DNA from: DATKKX01 sp035542775
Lineage (GTDB): Bacteria > Planctomycetota > Phycisphaerae > UBA1845 > UTPLA1
Assembly (NCBI GenBank): GCA_035542775.1
Contig: DATKKX010000321.1
Location: 1-10,324 of the forward strand
Direction: 5' to 3'
DNA: 10,324 nucleotides
Shown here piece by piece: positions 1-6,781 of this stretch; positions within the stretch are counted from its first letter, which is position 1, and the number at the start of each line of letters is the position of its first letter. The translations under genes and the position numbers were made by a program. Below the pieces are notes generated by a model, which saw only the letters and a program-made list of their open reading frames with translations, had not been told where the DNA came from and did not search any database.

Positions 1-549
1 GCCACGCAACTGCTCAACCGTCTCCGCATCCGGGTCCGCCGACAGATGCTTTCGCCAACTCGGCACCAGCTCCAACAGCGGCGACACCCGCACCAACGCG
101 TCGTCCCGGCCCGACAGGTGCGCCGCCGCGCTGCTCCACGGCCAGTCGCCGGGCTGCTTGCACAAGCCCGCCCGAACCGGGTTCCGCTCCACGTACCGCG
201 AGCAGGCCAGCAGGTACGGCTCATCCATCACAAAGGACGCGAACCGCCCCTGCCACAGGTGCCCGCGCCAGCCTTCCCGGAAGTTCACCCGCCGCGTGTA
301 CCGCCGGTGGGCCTCGCCGATCGCCCGACGCAGCCCATCTGGCGACTTCGGCACCACGACCAGATGCACGTGGTTGGGCATCAGGCAATAGGCCCACACG
401 CTCACCCCGCAAAGATCGCACCACTGGGCCATCAATTCCAGGTAGGCCTGGTAGTCGGCCTTCACGAAAAATGTCTTCTGCCGCCGGTTGCCCCGCTGCG
501 TGATGTGATGCGGCAACCCCGGAACCACCACTCGTGCAATCCTGGCCAT
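1..549 (-). CDS. REP-associated tyrosine transposase (RAYT, Y1/HUH family), 3' end outside window
   Basis: A single-stranded-DNA HUH endonuclease of the IS200/IS605-like Y1 superfamily; such proteins are thought to mobilise short palindromic REP sequences. The ATG is at 549-547 and 183 codons are open to the window edge, so the C-terminus is missing. Visible marks are PHHITQRGN (residues 13-21), the metal-binding HUH motif in MPNHVHLV (H60, H62), RGHLWQGRF (95-103), and SRYVERNPVRAGL (117-129), whose Y119 is the expected nucleophile. No partner such as TnpB is visible. The base stretch just before the start holds an inverted repeat, as expected for this family. No strong Shine-Dalgarno sequence precedes the start. 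The family call is secure; whether the copy is active cannot be told from a truncated gene. Confidence 0.9.
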   Translation of the reverse strand, partial: MARIARVVVPGLPHHITQRGNRRQKTFFVKADYQAYLELMAQWCDLCGVSVWAYCLMPNHVHLVVVPKSPDGLRRAIGEAHRRYTRRVNFREGWRGHLWQGRFASFVMDEPYLLACSRYVERNPVRAGLCKQPGDWPWSSAAAHLSGRDDALVRVSPLLELVPSWRKHLSADPDAETVEQLRG

Positions 550-596
550 GAGCGCAGCCTATGAGCCAAGCCCTCAGCGGTCAATTGGTACGGCGT

Positions 597-653
597 CCCC
601 TGATTCGTCCTCGCATCGCTCTCGGTAGAGACCGTGGTCACGGGTATCAGGGG
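597..653. repeat. Palindromic block next to the RAYT gene (REP-like candidate)
   Basis: CCCCTGAT (597-604) and ATCAGGGG (646-653) form a perfect 8-base inverted repeat. It encloses a smaller CCGT/ACGG hairpin (632-635 with 640-643, loop GGTC). The adjoining bases 581-600 include CAATTGGTACGGCGTCCCC, which resembles from memory short repeats often found beside Y1 transposase genes. RAYT genes are usually flanked by the palindromes they act on, so this is a candidate REP or half of a paired element. Only one copy is visible, so its repetitive nature is inferred. Confidence 0.4.
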
Positions 654-698
654 GATGATGAAGGCGGCGGAACAGGTTGTTATTAGTTCGTAGTCACG

Positions 699-1445
699 TC
701 AGTAGTCAGTCCCGGCGACGCCGTTGATCGTGAGGTGGGGGTCGGGGAGGGCATCACAGGCCCGCAGCAGCGCCCCAGCCTTGAGGTAGGCGGCGTGGCC
801 GTCCGCGAACAGGTAGGTGCGTCGCCCGCGCAAGTCCCACCAGCCCTGGTCGGCATCCAGCGGAGCGTGGTTCGACGCCCATTCACCGACCATGATCTTG
901 TTGGCGGGCCTCCGCACCAGCGAGGTGTTGCAGCCCACAGCGGGTTGGGGGTTGGTGTACGTGTCCGTGGGTGACGAGAGGGAGTTGATCTGTTCGGAGC
1001 TGTGGTAGAAGGCCAGGCTGTAGGCGTAGCTCGTGCGTTCGTATTCCTCACCGGGGGTCGTTTCGCTGGGGCAGGTGAGCACACCGGGGTTCTGGGCGTT
1101 GATGTCCGGCACCAGGTACGGCCCGATGAACCCGCGAAAGCCCTGGCCCATCCACAACCAACAGAACGGGGACAGACTGACCGGATCGTCCGCGGCGGGA
1201 TAGAACTGCTCGTAGTCGCGGGTGTAGGCCTCGAAGGCCACCATCTGCTGGCGGAGGTTGCTTTCGCAGACGGCGATCCTCGCCGCTTCCCGGCTTTGCC
1301 CCAGGGCCGGCAGCAGGATCGACGCCGCCAGGGCGATGATGGCAATGACGATCAACAGCTCGATCAACGTGAACGCGGATGACTGGGCCCGGCGATCTTC
1401 GCCTTTGCGTGACGACCTAGCTGCCGCCTTCGCTGTGATGAACAA
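699..1445 (-). CDS. Type IV/type II secretion pseudopilin with prepilin N-terminal methylation motif
   Basis: A pseudopilin that would be cleaved and N-methylated by prepilin peptidase, then anchored in the inner membrane by its N-terminal helix. I start it at TTG 1445 because AAGGAG (1457-1452) lies 6 bases upstream; the TTG at 1460 has no such signal. This gives 248 aa. A basic leader of 24 residues ends in SSA, followed by FTLIELLIVIAIIAL with the required Glu at mature position 5 (E29). Cleavage would be after Ala rather than the usual Gly. The C-terminal part has the YLFADGHAAYL box (about 211-221) typical of planctomycete H-X9-DG pseudopilins, but the His nine residues before DG is Leu. 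Such proteins occur in large paralogous sets and their cargo is generally unknown. It lies 78 bases after the helicase on the same strand. Confidence 0.88.
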   Translation of the reverse strand: MFITAKAAARSSRKGEDRRAQSSAFTLIELLIVIAIIALAASILLPALGQSREAARIAVCESNLRQQMVAFEAYTRDYEQFYPAADDPVSLSPFCWLWMGQGFRGFIGPYLVPDINAQNPGVLTCPSETTPGEEYERTSYAYSLAFYHSSEQINSLSSPTDTYTNPQPAVGCNTSLVRRPANKIMVGEWASNHAPLDADQGWWDLRGRRTYLFADGHAAYLKAGALLRACDALPDPHLTINGVAGTDY

Positions 1446-1451
1446 GCCCGT

Positions 1452-1457
1452 CTCCTT
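1452..1457 (-). promoter_or_regulatory. Ribosome binding site deciding a TTG start (pseudopilin)
   Basis: AAGGAG on the minus strand, 6 bases before the TTG at 1445. It falls inside the longer reading frame that starts at TTG 1460, so the shorter 248-residue product is the better call. Confidence 0.6.
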
Positions 1458-1523
1458 CAAGGCGGAACGTGGGGATCAATCAGCCCGAGGGCGTGATTGT
1501 ACACGGTCTTGCTGACACCCTCT

Positions 1524-3467
1524 CTAATGGATTTCCACGCGGCAGCGGGGAAGCGCCTGAAGGAACATCCGGCCGTAATGCTTGGTCTTGATTCGCTTGT
1601 CCAGCACCACCACGATGCCATGGTCGTCGCGGGTGCGAATCAGGCGGCCGAAGCCCTGCTTCAGCTTCAACACGGCTTCCGGTAACTGGAACTCCATGAA
1701 CGGTTCGCCCCCGCGGGCGCGGATGGCGTCAATGCGGGCCTGGACCAGCGGCTGGGTCGGCACGGCGAAGGGCAGCTTGGTGATGATGACGTTCTCCAAT
1801 GCCTTGCCCGGCACATCGACGCCCTGCCAGAACGAATCGGCCCCGAGGATAACGGCGGCCCTCGACCGGCGGAACTTCTCCAGCATCCGCCCGCGCGGCA
1901 GGCCGCGGCCCTGCACCAGCAACATCATGCCATGTTGCTCGCAGAACGGTTCCAGGATTTCCGCAGCCCGGTTCAGAGCGTCGTAACTGGTAAAGAGGAC
2001 GAACGCCCGCCCGCCGGTCTGGAGGAGATAGTCCCGGATTCGCTCGCAGGCGGTCTCGACGAAGGTGTCGGCGGTCGGATCGGGCAGATGGGTTTCGAGG
2101 TGGAGGGTGACTTGATTGGCGTAGTCAAACGGCGAATCAAGCTGGAGCTGCTGCGGCTCGTCGATGCCCAGGCGCTTGCGAATGTAATCGAAGCCGCCCT
2201 CGCCGCCGGTGGAGAGCGTGGCGCTGGTCAGTACGACCGATCTGGTCCGCTCGAACAATGCCTCGCGGAGAATCTGATCAACGCTCAGCGGCGACGCGTG
2301 CAGCGTGATCCGCGACTCGCGGCCCTCGGAAGACTCCAGCCAATAGACATAGTCGGGGAATCGCTGGGTCAGCACGGCCTCGAGCTGCTCGGCCGACTCG
2401 CTGCAACGATCGGCGAAGCTGTTGAGCTCGAATTGATCGTCCTCCCGCTCGAACTGCTTCTTGAGCTTCTTCAGCTCGGCGGACAGCTCGCGCAGGACCG
2501 GGCTGAGCAGGTTGGGGACGCTCGGTGGTTTGGATATCCGGGCGGTGCCGCCGCGATCGCCGCGGAACTCACGACGGACTTCGGAGAACAGGGCATCGAC
2601 GCGGGCCTGGGCGTCGACCACCAGCTTGATGGCCGCCTGCGACTCCAGCATGCCCAGGAAGCCGCGGCCGGTCCGCTCGTTGAACAGGCCGTTGAGCAGG
2701 TACCGCAGTTGGACATTGGAGACGCTGGCGCCGAAGTGATCGCCGGCGACAGCTTCGATGTTGTGGGCCTCGTCGAGGATGACGTAGTCGTAGTTGGGCA
2801 AGAAGGAGACGTCCATCCGTCGCAGGGCAAGGTCGGAGAAGAACAGGGCGTGATTGACGACGAGCAGGTCGGCGTCCTCGACCTCGCGGCGTGCCCGCTG
2901 GTAGAAGCACTTCTGGTAAAACTGGCACCGCTGGCCCATGCAGTTGTTGCTCTCGCTGCGGACCCGCGACCAGACGGGCAGATCGGGCTGAAAGTCGAGG
3001 TCGGAGAGCGAGCCGTCCTGCGTTCGGTAGGCCCAATCCTCGATGACGTGGAGCTGCCGCAGCTCCTTGGGACTGGAGAAGATGGCCTGCTGCCGGCGGC
3101 TGGTCTGTATCAGGCGGCGGAGGCCAAGGTAATTCTGCCGACCCTTGACCAGCACGGCCTTGAACTTGCCGCCGACCACAGAGGCCAGGGCGGGGATATC
3201 CTTATCGATGAGCTGTTCCTGCAGCGCGATCGTGTAGGTGGAGACGACGACGCGTTTGTGTTGTGTAAGGATCGCGTCGATAGCGGGCAGCAGATAGGCG
3301 AAACTTTTGCCGACGCCGGTGCCGGCCTCGACCAGCAGATGGTGCGGTTCGCGGAGGGCCTCGGCCACGGCCTCCATCATGGCGAGCTGCTGCGGGCGAT
3401 GCTCGTAATTGGCGATGGCCTTGGCGATCAGCGTTTCGAGCAAATGATCCGGTGAAGGTTGATCCAT
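1524..3467 (-). CDS. dinG: ATP-dependent DNA helicase, DinG/XPD-like superfamily 2
   Basis: A 5'-3' superfamily 2 DNA helicase of the DinG/YoaA/XPD group, thought to clear R-loops and other structures during repair and replication. The protein has 647 residues, normal for the family. It shows an N-terminal RPQQ motif (24-27), Walker A EAGTGVGKS (47-55), a DEAH box in VILDEAHN (229-236), GADSFWQGVD (542-551) and motif VI QGFGRLIR (604-611). The Fe-S segment has C176, C181 and C187, followed by the usual DLLVVNHALFF. The expected first ligand in KGRxNYLCLRR is Gly115 (KGRQNYLGLRR, codon GGC), and no other Cys lies between residues 1 and 175. A 4Fe-4S cluster would therefore lack one protein ligand. 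The ATG at 3467 is 18 bases beyond the stop of the upstream membrane-protein gene, suggesting co-transcription. No exonuclease domain is present. Confidence 0.93.
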   Translation of the reverse strand: MDQPSPDHLLETLIAKAIANYEHRPQQLAMMEAVAEALREPHHLLVEAGTGVGKSFAYLLPAIDAILTQHKRVVVSTYTIALQEQLIDKDIPALASVVGGKFKAVLVKGRQNYLGLRRLIQTSRRQQAIFSSPKELRQLHVIEDWAYRTQDGSLSDLDFQPDLPVWSRVRSESNNCMGQRCQFYQKCFYQRARREVEDADLLVVNHALFFSDLALRRMDVSFLPNYDYVILDEAHNIEAVAGDHFGASVSNVQLRYLLNGLFNERTGRGFLGMLESQAAIKLVVDAQARVDALFSEVRREFRGDRGGTARISKPPSVPNLLSPVLRELSAELKKLKKQFEREDDQFELNSFADRCSESAEQLEAVLTQRFPDYVYWLESSEGRESRITLHASPLSVDQILREALFERTRSVVLTSATLSTGGEGGFDYIRKRLGIDEPQQLQLDSPFDYANQVTLHLETHLPDPTADTFVETACERIRDYLLQTGGRAFVLFTSYDALNRAAEILEPFCEQHGMMLLVQGRGLPRGRMLEKFRRSRAAVILGADSFWQGVDVPGKALENVIITKLPFAVPTQPLVQARIDAIRARGGEPFMEFQLPEAVLKLKQGFGRLIRTRDDHGIVVVLDKRIKTKHYGRMFLQALPRCRVEIH

Positions 3468-3485
3468 GGCGGAAGCGTGGCGCCG

Positions 3486-3914
3486 TCAACGGGCGAGCAT
3501 TAATGTCCTGACAAAACCGACGATAAACCAGAACATAATGATGCTAGTCACGAAGATGATGACTGTCGCCATGACGGTGACGAGCGTGGCGCCCTGGACG
3601 ATGCCCTGTTGGTAGGTGGCCACGATATGGGGGCGGGCCAGCATGAGCATGGCCAAGAGGACCAGGGCGATGGACGGCCAGATGCTGATGGAGTGAATGT
3701 AGCTGTAAATCCAGACCCACTTGGGCACATCCTGCTCGTAGCCGAAGATGCGGTGAACGTGGTGCCCGCGGACGTACCAGGAGCCGTCGTCCCGGATTCC
3801 GCCGTTCTGGGCGTCGCCGCCGATGAAGGCATAGACGGCCGCGTAGAGGATGAAGTTGACCAGCCCGATGCAGATGAGCCAGACGCACAGGCGATTTCGT
3901 CCGCGACGGTCCAT
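3486..3914 (-). CDS. Hypothetical integral membrane protein, three predicted helices
   Basis: I do not recognise this protein. I use the ATG at 3914 (142 aa); a GTG at 3959 would add 15 residues, and neither start has a clear ribosome binding site. After a basic N-terminus (MDRRGRNR) there are three hydrophobic stretches: about 9-31, 73-93 and 110-135. A polar loop of about 40 residues lies between the first two. The loop carries GGDAQNGG (32-39), RGHHVHR (49-55) and an aromatic run PKWVWIYSYIHSISIW (64-79). The His cluster could bind metal or be structural; nothing proves either. By the positive-inside rule the N-terminus is probably cytoplasmic and the loop periplasmic. It sits 74 bases after thiG and 18 bases before the helicase on the same strand, so it may be translated from a shared message. 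Being an orphan, no link to thiamine synthesis is claimed. Confidence 0.75.
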   Translation of the reverse strand: MDRRGRNRLCVWLICIGLVNFILYAAVYAFIGGDAQNGGIRDDGSWYVRGHHVHRIFGYEQDVPKWVWIYSYIHSISIWPSIALVLLAMLMLARPHIVATYQQGIVQGATLVTVMATVIIFVTSIIMFWFIVGFVRTLMLAR

Positions 3915-3988
3915 GGGGGATAGGATAACGCGCGGGGCGGCTCTGCGAAAGAACCACACCGGCTGAGGTCAACGGCCCGGACACCGTT

Positions 3989-4804
3989 CTAACGACCGCC
4001 GATCGTCCCCTCCAGCGGCGAGCTGGCCGTCGCGTAGAGCTTGCGTGGAATCCGCCCGGCGCGGTAGGCGAGGAAGCCTGCGTCAATCGCATGGGCCATC
4101 GCCCGGGCCATGGCCACGGCGTCCTTGGCGTGGGCGATGCCGGTGTTGAGCAGGACGCCGTCGGCGCCGAGTTCCATGGCGATGGTGACATCGCTGGCCG
4201 TGCCGACGCCGGCGTCGACGATGACGGGATAATCCGGATCGCCGTCTTTGAGCATCTCCAGGATGATGCGGATGTTGCTGGGGTTGAGTACGCCCTGGCC
4301 ACTGCCGATGGGGCTGCCGGCGGGCATGACGCTCGTGGCTCCGGCCTCTTTCAAACGGCAGGCCATCGCAGGATCGTCGCTGGTGTAGACGAGGACCTGG
4401 AAGCCGTCCTTGATGAGCACCTTGAGCGCCTCCAGCGTGCCGGCCGGATCCGGCAGCAGCGTCTTCTTGTCGTGGAGTACCTCCAGCTTGACCCAGGCGG
4501 CGCCGGGGTTGTTCAACTGTTCGAGAATGTCCCGGCCCAGCCGGGCGACGCGGACGGCGTCGTCAGCGGTGAAGCAGCCGGCGGTGTTCGGCAGGATGGT
4601 GAATCGCTTGGTATCGATGAAGTCGAGCAGGCTGCGGTTCTGGGCGTCGTAGAGCCGTTCGCGGCGTACCGCGACAGTCACCACCTCGCAGCGGCAGGCT
4701 TCCAGGCACTCTCGCATCGACTCATATGTGGCGTACTTGCCCGTGCCGACGAACAGCCGCGAGCGGAATTCCTGCTTGCCGATCTTCAGCGGTGTGGGGT
4801 CCAT
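3989..4804 (-). CDS. thiG: Thiazole synthase ThiG
   Basis: Forms the thiazole phosphate of thiamine from 1-deoxy-D-xylulose 5-phosphate, dehydroglycine and sulfur donated by ThiS thiocarboxylate; a cytosolic TIM barrel. The product is 271 aa, close to the family norm. The N-terminus LKIGKQEFRSRLFVGTGKY (6-24) is typical. K106 in AWVKLEVL is the expected Schiff-base lysine, PAGSPIGSGQG (161-171) is a phosphate-binding loop, and VDAGVGTASDV (196-206) and GVLLNTGIAHAKD (216-228) complete the barrel signature. The start at ATG 4804 is fixed by CAGGAG (4818-4813) 8 bases upstream. An open extension to 4945 in the same frame runs through hairpin sequence and has no family homology by eye. thiS lies upstream on the same strand across a 217-base structured spacer. 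No thiH, thiO or thiF is in the window, so the source of dehydroglycine is unknown. Confidence 0.97.
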   Translation of the reverse strand: MDPTPLKIGKQEFRSRLFVGTGKYATYESMRECLEACRCEVVTVAVRRERLYDAQNRSLLDFIDTKRFTILPNTAGCFTADDAVRVARLGRDILEQLNNPGAAWVKLEVLHDKKTLLPDPAGTLEALKVLIKDGFQVLVYTSDDPAMACRLKEAGATSVMPAGSPIGSGQGVLNPSNIRIILEMLKDGDPDYPVIVDAGVGTASDVTIAMELGADGVLLNTGIAHAKDAVAMARAMAHAIDAGFLAYRAGRIPRKLYATASSPLEGTIGGR

Positions 4805-4812
4805 CGACTGTA

Positions 4813-4818
4813 CTCCTG
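4813..4818 (-). promoter_or_regulatory. Ribosome binding site of thiG
   Basis: CAGGAG on the minus strand, 8 bases before the ATG at 4804. It rules out the longer open frame from 4945 as the true start. It lies 20 bases downstream of the last hairpin of the array (4839-4851), so folding of that array could affect its access. Confidence 0.65.
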
Positions 4819-4838
4819 TTGCTATGACGCCAGCACGT

Positions 4839-4997
4839 ACCTCGCGGAGGTCAGCCGAACGCCTAAAGGCTGCTGACAAACCCGTTGAAACGGGTTGAGG
4901 TCCAAACACAAACACAAGCTGTACGCCAGTCGTCCTTTTAACCAACCGTAAAACGGCTGGCCTGAAGCCCTTCGGGAAAGGCCGCTGAAAGCGGCCT
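4839..4997 (-). repeat. Dense array of small hairpins in the thiS-thiG spacer
   Basis: Stems in order of plus-strand position: ACCTC/GAGGT (4839-4851, loop 3); TCAGC/GCTGA enclosing GCC-TAAA-GGC (4851-4876); AACCCGTT/AACGGGTT (4879-4896, loop GA, effectively a GAAA-type loop); CCAACCGT/ACGGCTGG (4942-4960, loop AAA); CCC-TTC-GGG (4968-4976); AGGCCGCT/AGCGGCCT (4979-4997, loop GAA). The 4942-4960 stem is fully paired only as minus-strand RNA, where a G·U replaces the A·C mismatch of the other strand. This favours a structure in the thi transcript. It may be a regulatory leader, a processing or attenuation region, or a dispersed palindromic element that landed here. No TPP riboswitch core was seen. 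Confidence 0.6.
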
Positions 4998-5021
4998 GTT
5001 CGGCATCGCGGTGCCGTGCCA

Positions 5022-5246
5022 TCAACCGCCGCCGACGAGCGTCACGATTTCCACCTTGTCGCCGTTGCGCAGCTCAGTGGTGTCGTACGAGGGACGGCGG
5101 ACCAGTTGCGCATTCACTTCGACGGCGAAGGGCGGCCGCGGTTTGCGCGCGGCGACCAGTGTCGTGACCGTCGCGGGAGCGTCGATCGAAAGCTCCTCAC
5201 CGTTCAGATGGATGCGAACCTTCGATGTCTCGGCCATATCAGTCAT
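5022..5246 (-). CDS. thiS: Sulfur carrier protein ThiS
   Basis: A small ubiquitin-fold protein whose C-terminal glycine is adenylated by ThiF and converted to a thiocarboxylate, the sulfur donor for ThiG. I use ATG 5246 (74 aa); ATG 5237 gives 71 aa and is equally possible, since neither has a clear ribosome binding site. The open frame continues upstream to 5300, but those residues do not look like ThiS. The protein shows a beta-grasp pattern: VRIHLNGEEL (10-19), a middle helix, FAVEVNAQLV (40-49), and RNGDKVEIVTLVGGG at the end (60-74). The terminal Gly-Gly is intact, preceded by one more Gly as in some other ThiS proteins. It is the first of the thiS-thiG pair in transcription order and lies 68 bases downstream of the agmatinase-type gene. 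Confidence 0.93.
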   Translation of the reverse strand: MTDMAETSKVRIHLNGEELSIDAPATVTTLVAARKPRPPFAVEVNAQLVRRPSYDTTELRNGDKVEIVTLVGGG

Positions 5247-5314
5247 AACACGCCAATTGGGTCCCCATGCCTGCCCACCGCGGGCCCACGCGAGACTCAT
5301 CGGCCGGCATTATA

Positions 5315-6190
5315 TCAAATCCGCGCGGCCTCGATGTGCGCAATCAGCTTGTATATGAGCTTCGCCGCGAGGAATTCGGTCTGGGCGCTGCCCGGCAGCG
5401 GCGCAACTTCAACCACGTCCGCGGCGACGATCTTTCGGTTGACCGCCGTCGCTTTCAGCAGATCGCACACCTGGAACCAGTCCATTCCACCCGGCTCCGG
5501 CGTGCCCGTTCCGGGCGCGCAGGCGGGATCAAAACCGTCGATGTCGATGGTCACGTATACCCGCTCGGACAGCGACTCCAGCGCATCCATGATCCAGTCG
5601 GGATCCTCGCGCATCCGCCGCGGCGTGATCGGCGCGATTCCCCGCCTCTTCATGAAGCGATGCTCTTCCAGGCTGTAATTACGGACGCCAACGGCGGTGA
5701 CAGGCAGGCCCATTTCCATAACGCGGCGCATGACGCAGGCATGGCTGTAGGGCGAGCCCTGGTAGGTGTCACGCAAGTCCGCGTGGGCGTCGATTTGGAG
5801 GACGCTGAGTTTTTTGTGCCTGGCGCGGGCGGCACGCACCAAACCGCTGGTGATTGAATGCTCGCCACCCAGGGTGATGAGGAACTTGCCGTCGCCGACA
5901 ACCCGCCGCGCCGCTTGGTAAACCGCATCGGCCATCCGCTCCGGCCCGGCGGCCACGGGCTCCAGAGGCGGGAGCGTGGCGATGCCCGTTTTAATGAACT
6001 CGCGGCCGTATTCCTCGTCGAAGAGCTCTACCTGCTGGCTGGCGGTGATGACGGCCCGGGGCCCCGCTCGCGTGCCGGGCTGGAAGGTAATGGTGCCATC
6101 ATAAGGCACGGGCAGGATCGCATAGCGAGCGCGGCGGTAATCGCTGTTTCGCCGGGGCAGACCAAGGAAGTTGTCCAGAACCTGCGACAT
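5315..6190 (-). CDS. speB: Agmatinase-type ureohydrolase
   Basis: A binuclear manganese ureohydrolase, most likely agmatinase, which splits agmatine into putrescine and urea for polyamine synthesis. It has 291 aa, slightly shorter than well-known bacterial agmatinases. The start ATG 6190 follows GGAGG (6200-6196) by 5 bases. Metal ligands are all present: H111 in LGGEHS, D134/H136/D138 in QIDAHADLRD, and D216/D218 in TIDIDGFDP. The segments YDGTITFQPGTRAGP (30-44) and PGTGTPEPGG (226-235) are typical of agmatinase rather than arginase. Related guanidino-acid hydrolases share the motifs, so substrate is inferred. It is first in the minus-strand gene run and diverges from the ferredoxin gene across 233 bases. 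No polyamine partner gene such as speA is in the window. Confidence 0.92.
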   Translation of the reverse strand: MSQVLDNFLGLPRRNSDYRRARYAILPVPYDGTITFQPGTRAGPRAVITASQQVELFDEEYGREFIKTGIATLPPLEPVAAGPERMADAVYQAARRVVGDGKFLITLGGEHSITSGLVRAARARHKKLSVLQIDAHADLRDTYQGSPYSHACVMRRVMEMGLPVTAVGVRNYSLEEHRFMKRRGIAPITPRRMREDPDWIMDALESLSERVYVTIDIDGFDPACAPGTGTPEPGGMDWFQVCDLLKATAVNRKIVAADVVEVAPLPGSAQTEFLAAKLIYKLIAHIEAARI

Positions 6191-6423
6191 GGCGTCCTCC
6201 GCAATCCTCTGAACCGGTCCTTGAAGGGCAGAATATGATCCCCGGTCGCACTGCGATGGGCAAGTCCGCAAACCATGCCATCCTGAGGCCAGGCCCCGAC
6301 CCTGTTGACGCGCGACGCCTATCGTTGTGAGATATGCGTTGGTTCGGGGAGGGCGGATGTCACCCTTGGAGAGCGGCGGGGCGGAGAGGCACTGGCCCGT
6401 GCAAGCCCCGGAGGAACCGAGTA

Positions 6424-6777
6424 ATGGCTTACGTTGTGACGGCACGATGCGTGAATTGTCGATACACGGACTGCGCGACGGTATGCCCGGTGGAGTGCTT
6501 CTGGGAAATCGAGAACCCGGCGATGCTGGTGATCGATCCCGACACCTGCATCGATTGCGGATTGTGCATCCCCGAATGTCCGGTCCACGCGATTTATACC
6601 GAGGATGAGGTCCCTGAGCCCTATAAGGAGTGGATCAAGAAGAACAGGGAGCTCTTCAAGGGCGGCACGAACATCACCGAGAAGAAGGATGCCCTGCCCG
6701 GCGCCTTGACCTTGGAAGAGATCCAGGCCAAGGAGAAGGCGGAAGGACTGGACATCAGTGAACCCGGAGGGACATAA
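6424..6777 (+). CDS. fdxA: 7Fe ferredoxin, [3Fe-4S][4Fe-4S], FdxA/Azotobacter FdI type
   Basis: A small cytosolic electron carrier with two clusters. The product is 117 aa and the ATG at 6424 lies 9 bases after GGAGG (6410-6414). The N-terminal half follows the 7Fe pattern: C9, C12, C17 and C21 in ARCVNCRYTDCATVCPVECF (7-26), then C42, C45, C48 and C52 in CIDCGLCIPECP (42-53). By analogy with Azotobacter FdI, C9, C17 and C52 would bind the 3Fe cluster and C21, C42, C45 and C48 the 4Fe cluster, leaving C12 and C25 free. The C-terminal half is a charged tail (about 64-117), as in the longer members. Its redox partner is unknown; a hydrogenase-like gene lies about 2.8 kb downstream. It heads a plus-strand operon, with the next gene starting 4 bases after its stop. 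Confidence 0.95.
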   Translation: MAYVVTARCVNCRYTDCATVCPVECFWEIENPAMLVIDPDTCIDCGLCIPECPVHAIYTEDEVPEPYKEWIKKNRELFKGGTNITEKKDALPGALTLEEIQAKEKAEGLDISEPGGT

Positions 6778-6781
6778 CGGC

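Noticed and set aside
1932..3455. 507-codon open frame on the plus strand opposite the helicase
   Set aside because: It is a shadow of the helicase gene in GC-rich DNA. It has no recognisable domain, whereas the minus strand carries all helicase motifs.
3971..3988. Terminator hairpin after thiG (AACGG/CCGTT)
   Set aside because: The stem is only 5 bases with an 8-base loop and no T-run follows on the minus strand.
4091..4876. 261-codon plus-strand frame opposite thiG
   Set aside because: Antisense shadow of thiG, with composition typical of a GC-rich complement.
4805..4945. N-terminal extension of ThiG from an open frame starting at 4945
   Set aside because: The extension runs through the hairpin array, has no thiazole synthase features, and a good ribosome binding site (4818-4813) marks ATG 4804.
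4805..5021. TPP (thi box) riboswitch upstream of thiG
   Set aside because: I looked for the conserved CUGAGA and the ACCUGAU/CUGG core on the minus strand and found neither.
6305..6336. Promoter TTGACG plus TGAGAT-like box upstream of fdxA
   Set aside because: The -35 is good but the -10 candidates match only half of the consensus at acceptable spacing.
6334..6423. Ferredoxin N-terminal extension starting at 6334
   Set aside because: The 7Fe ferredoxin family starts directly at AYVVT, and GGAGG (6410-6414) marks ATG 6424.
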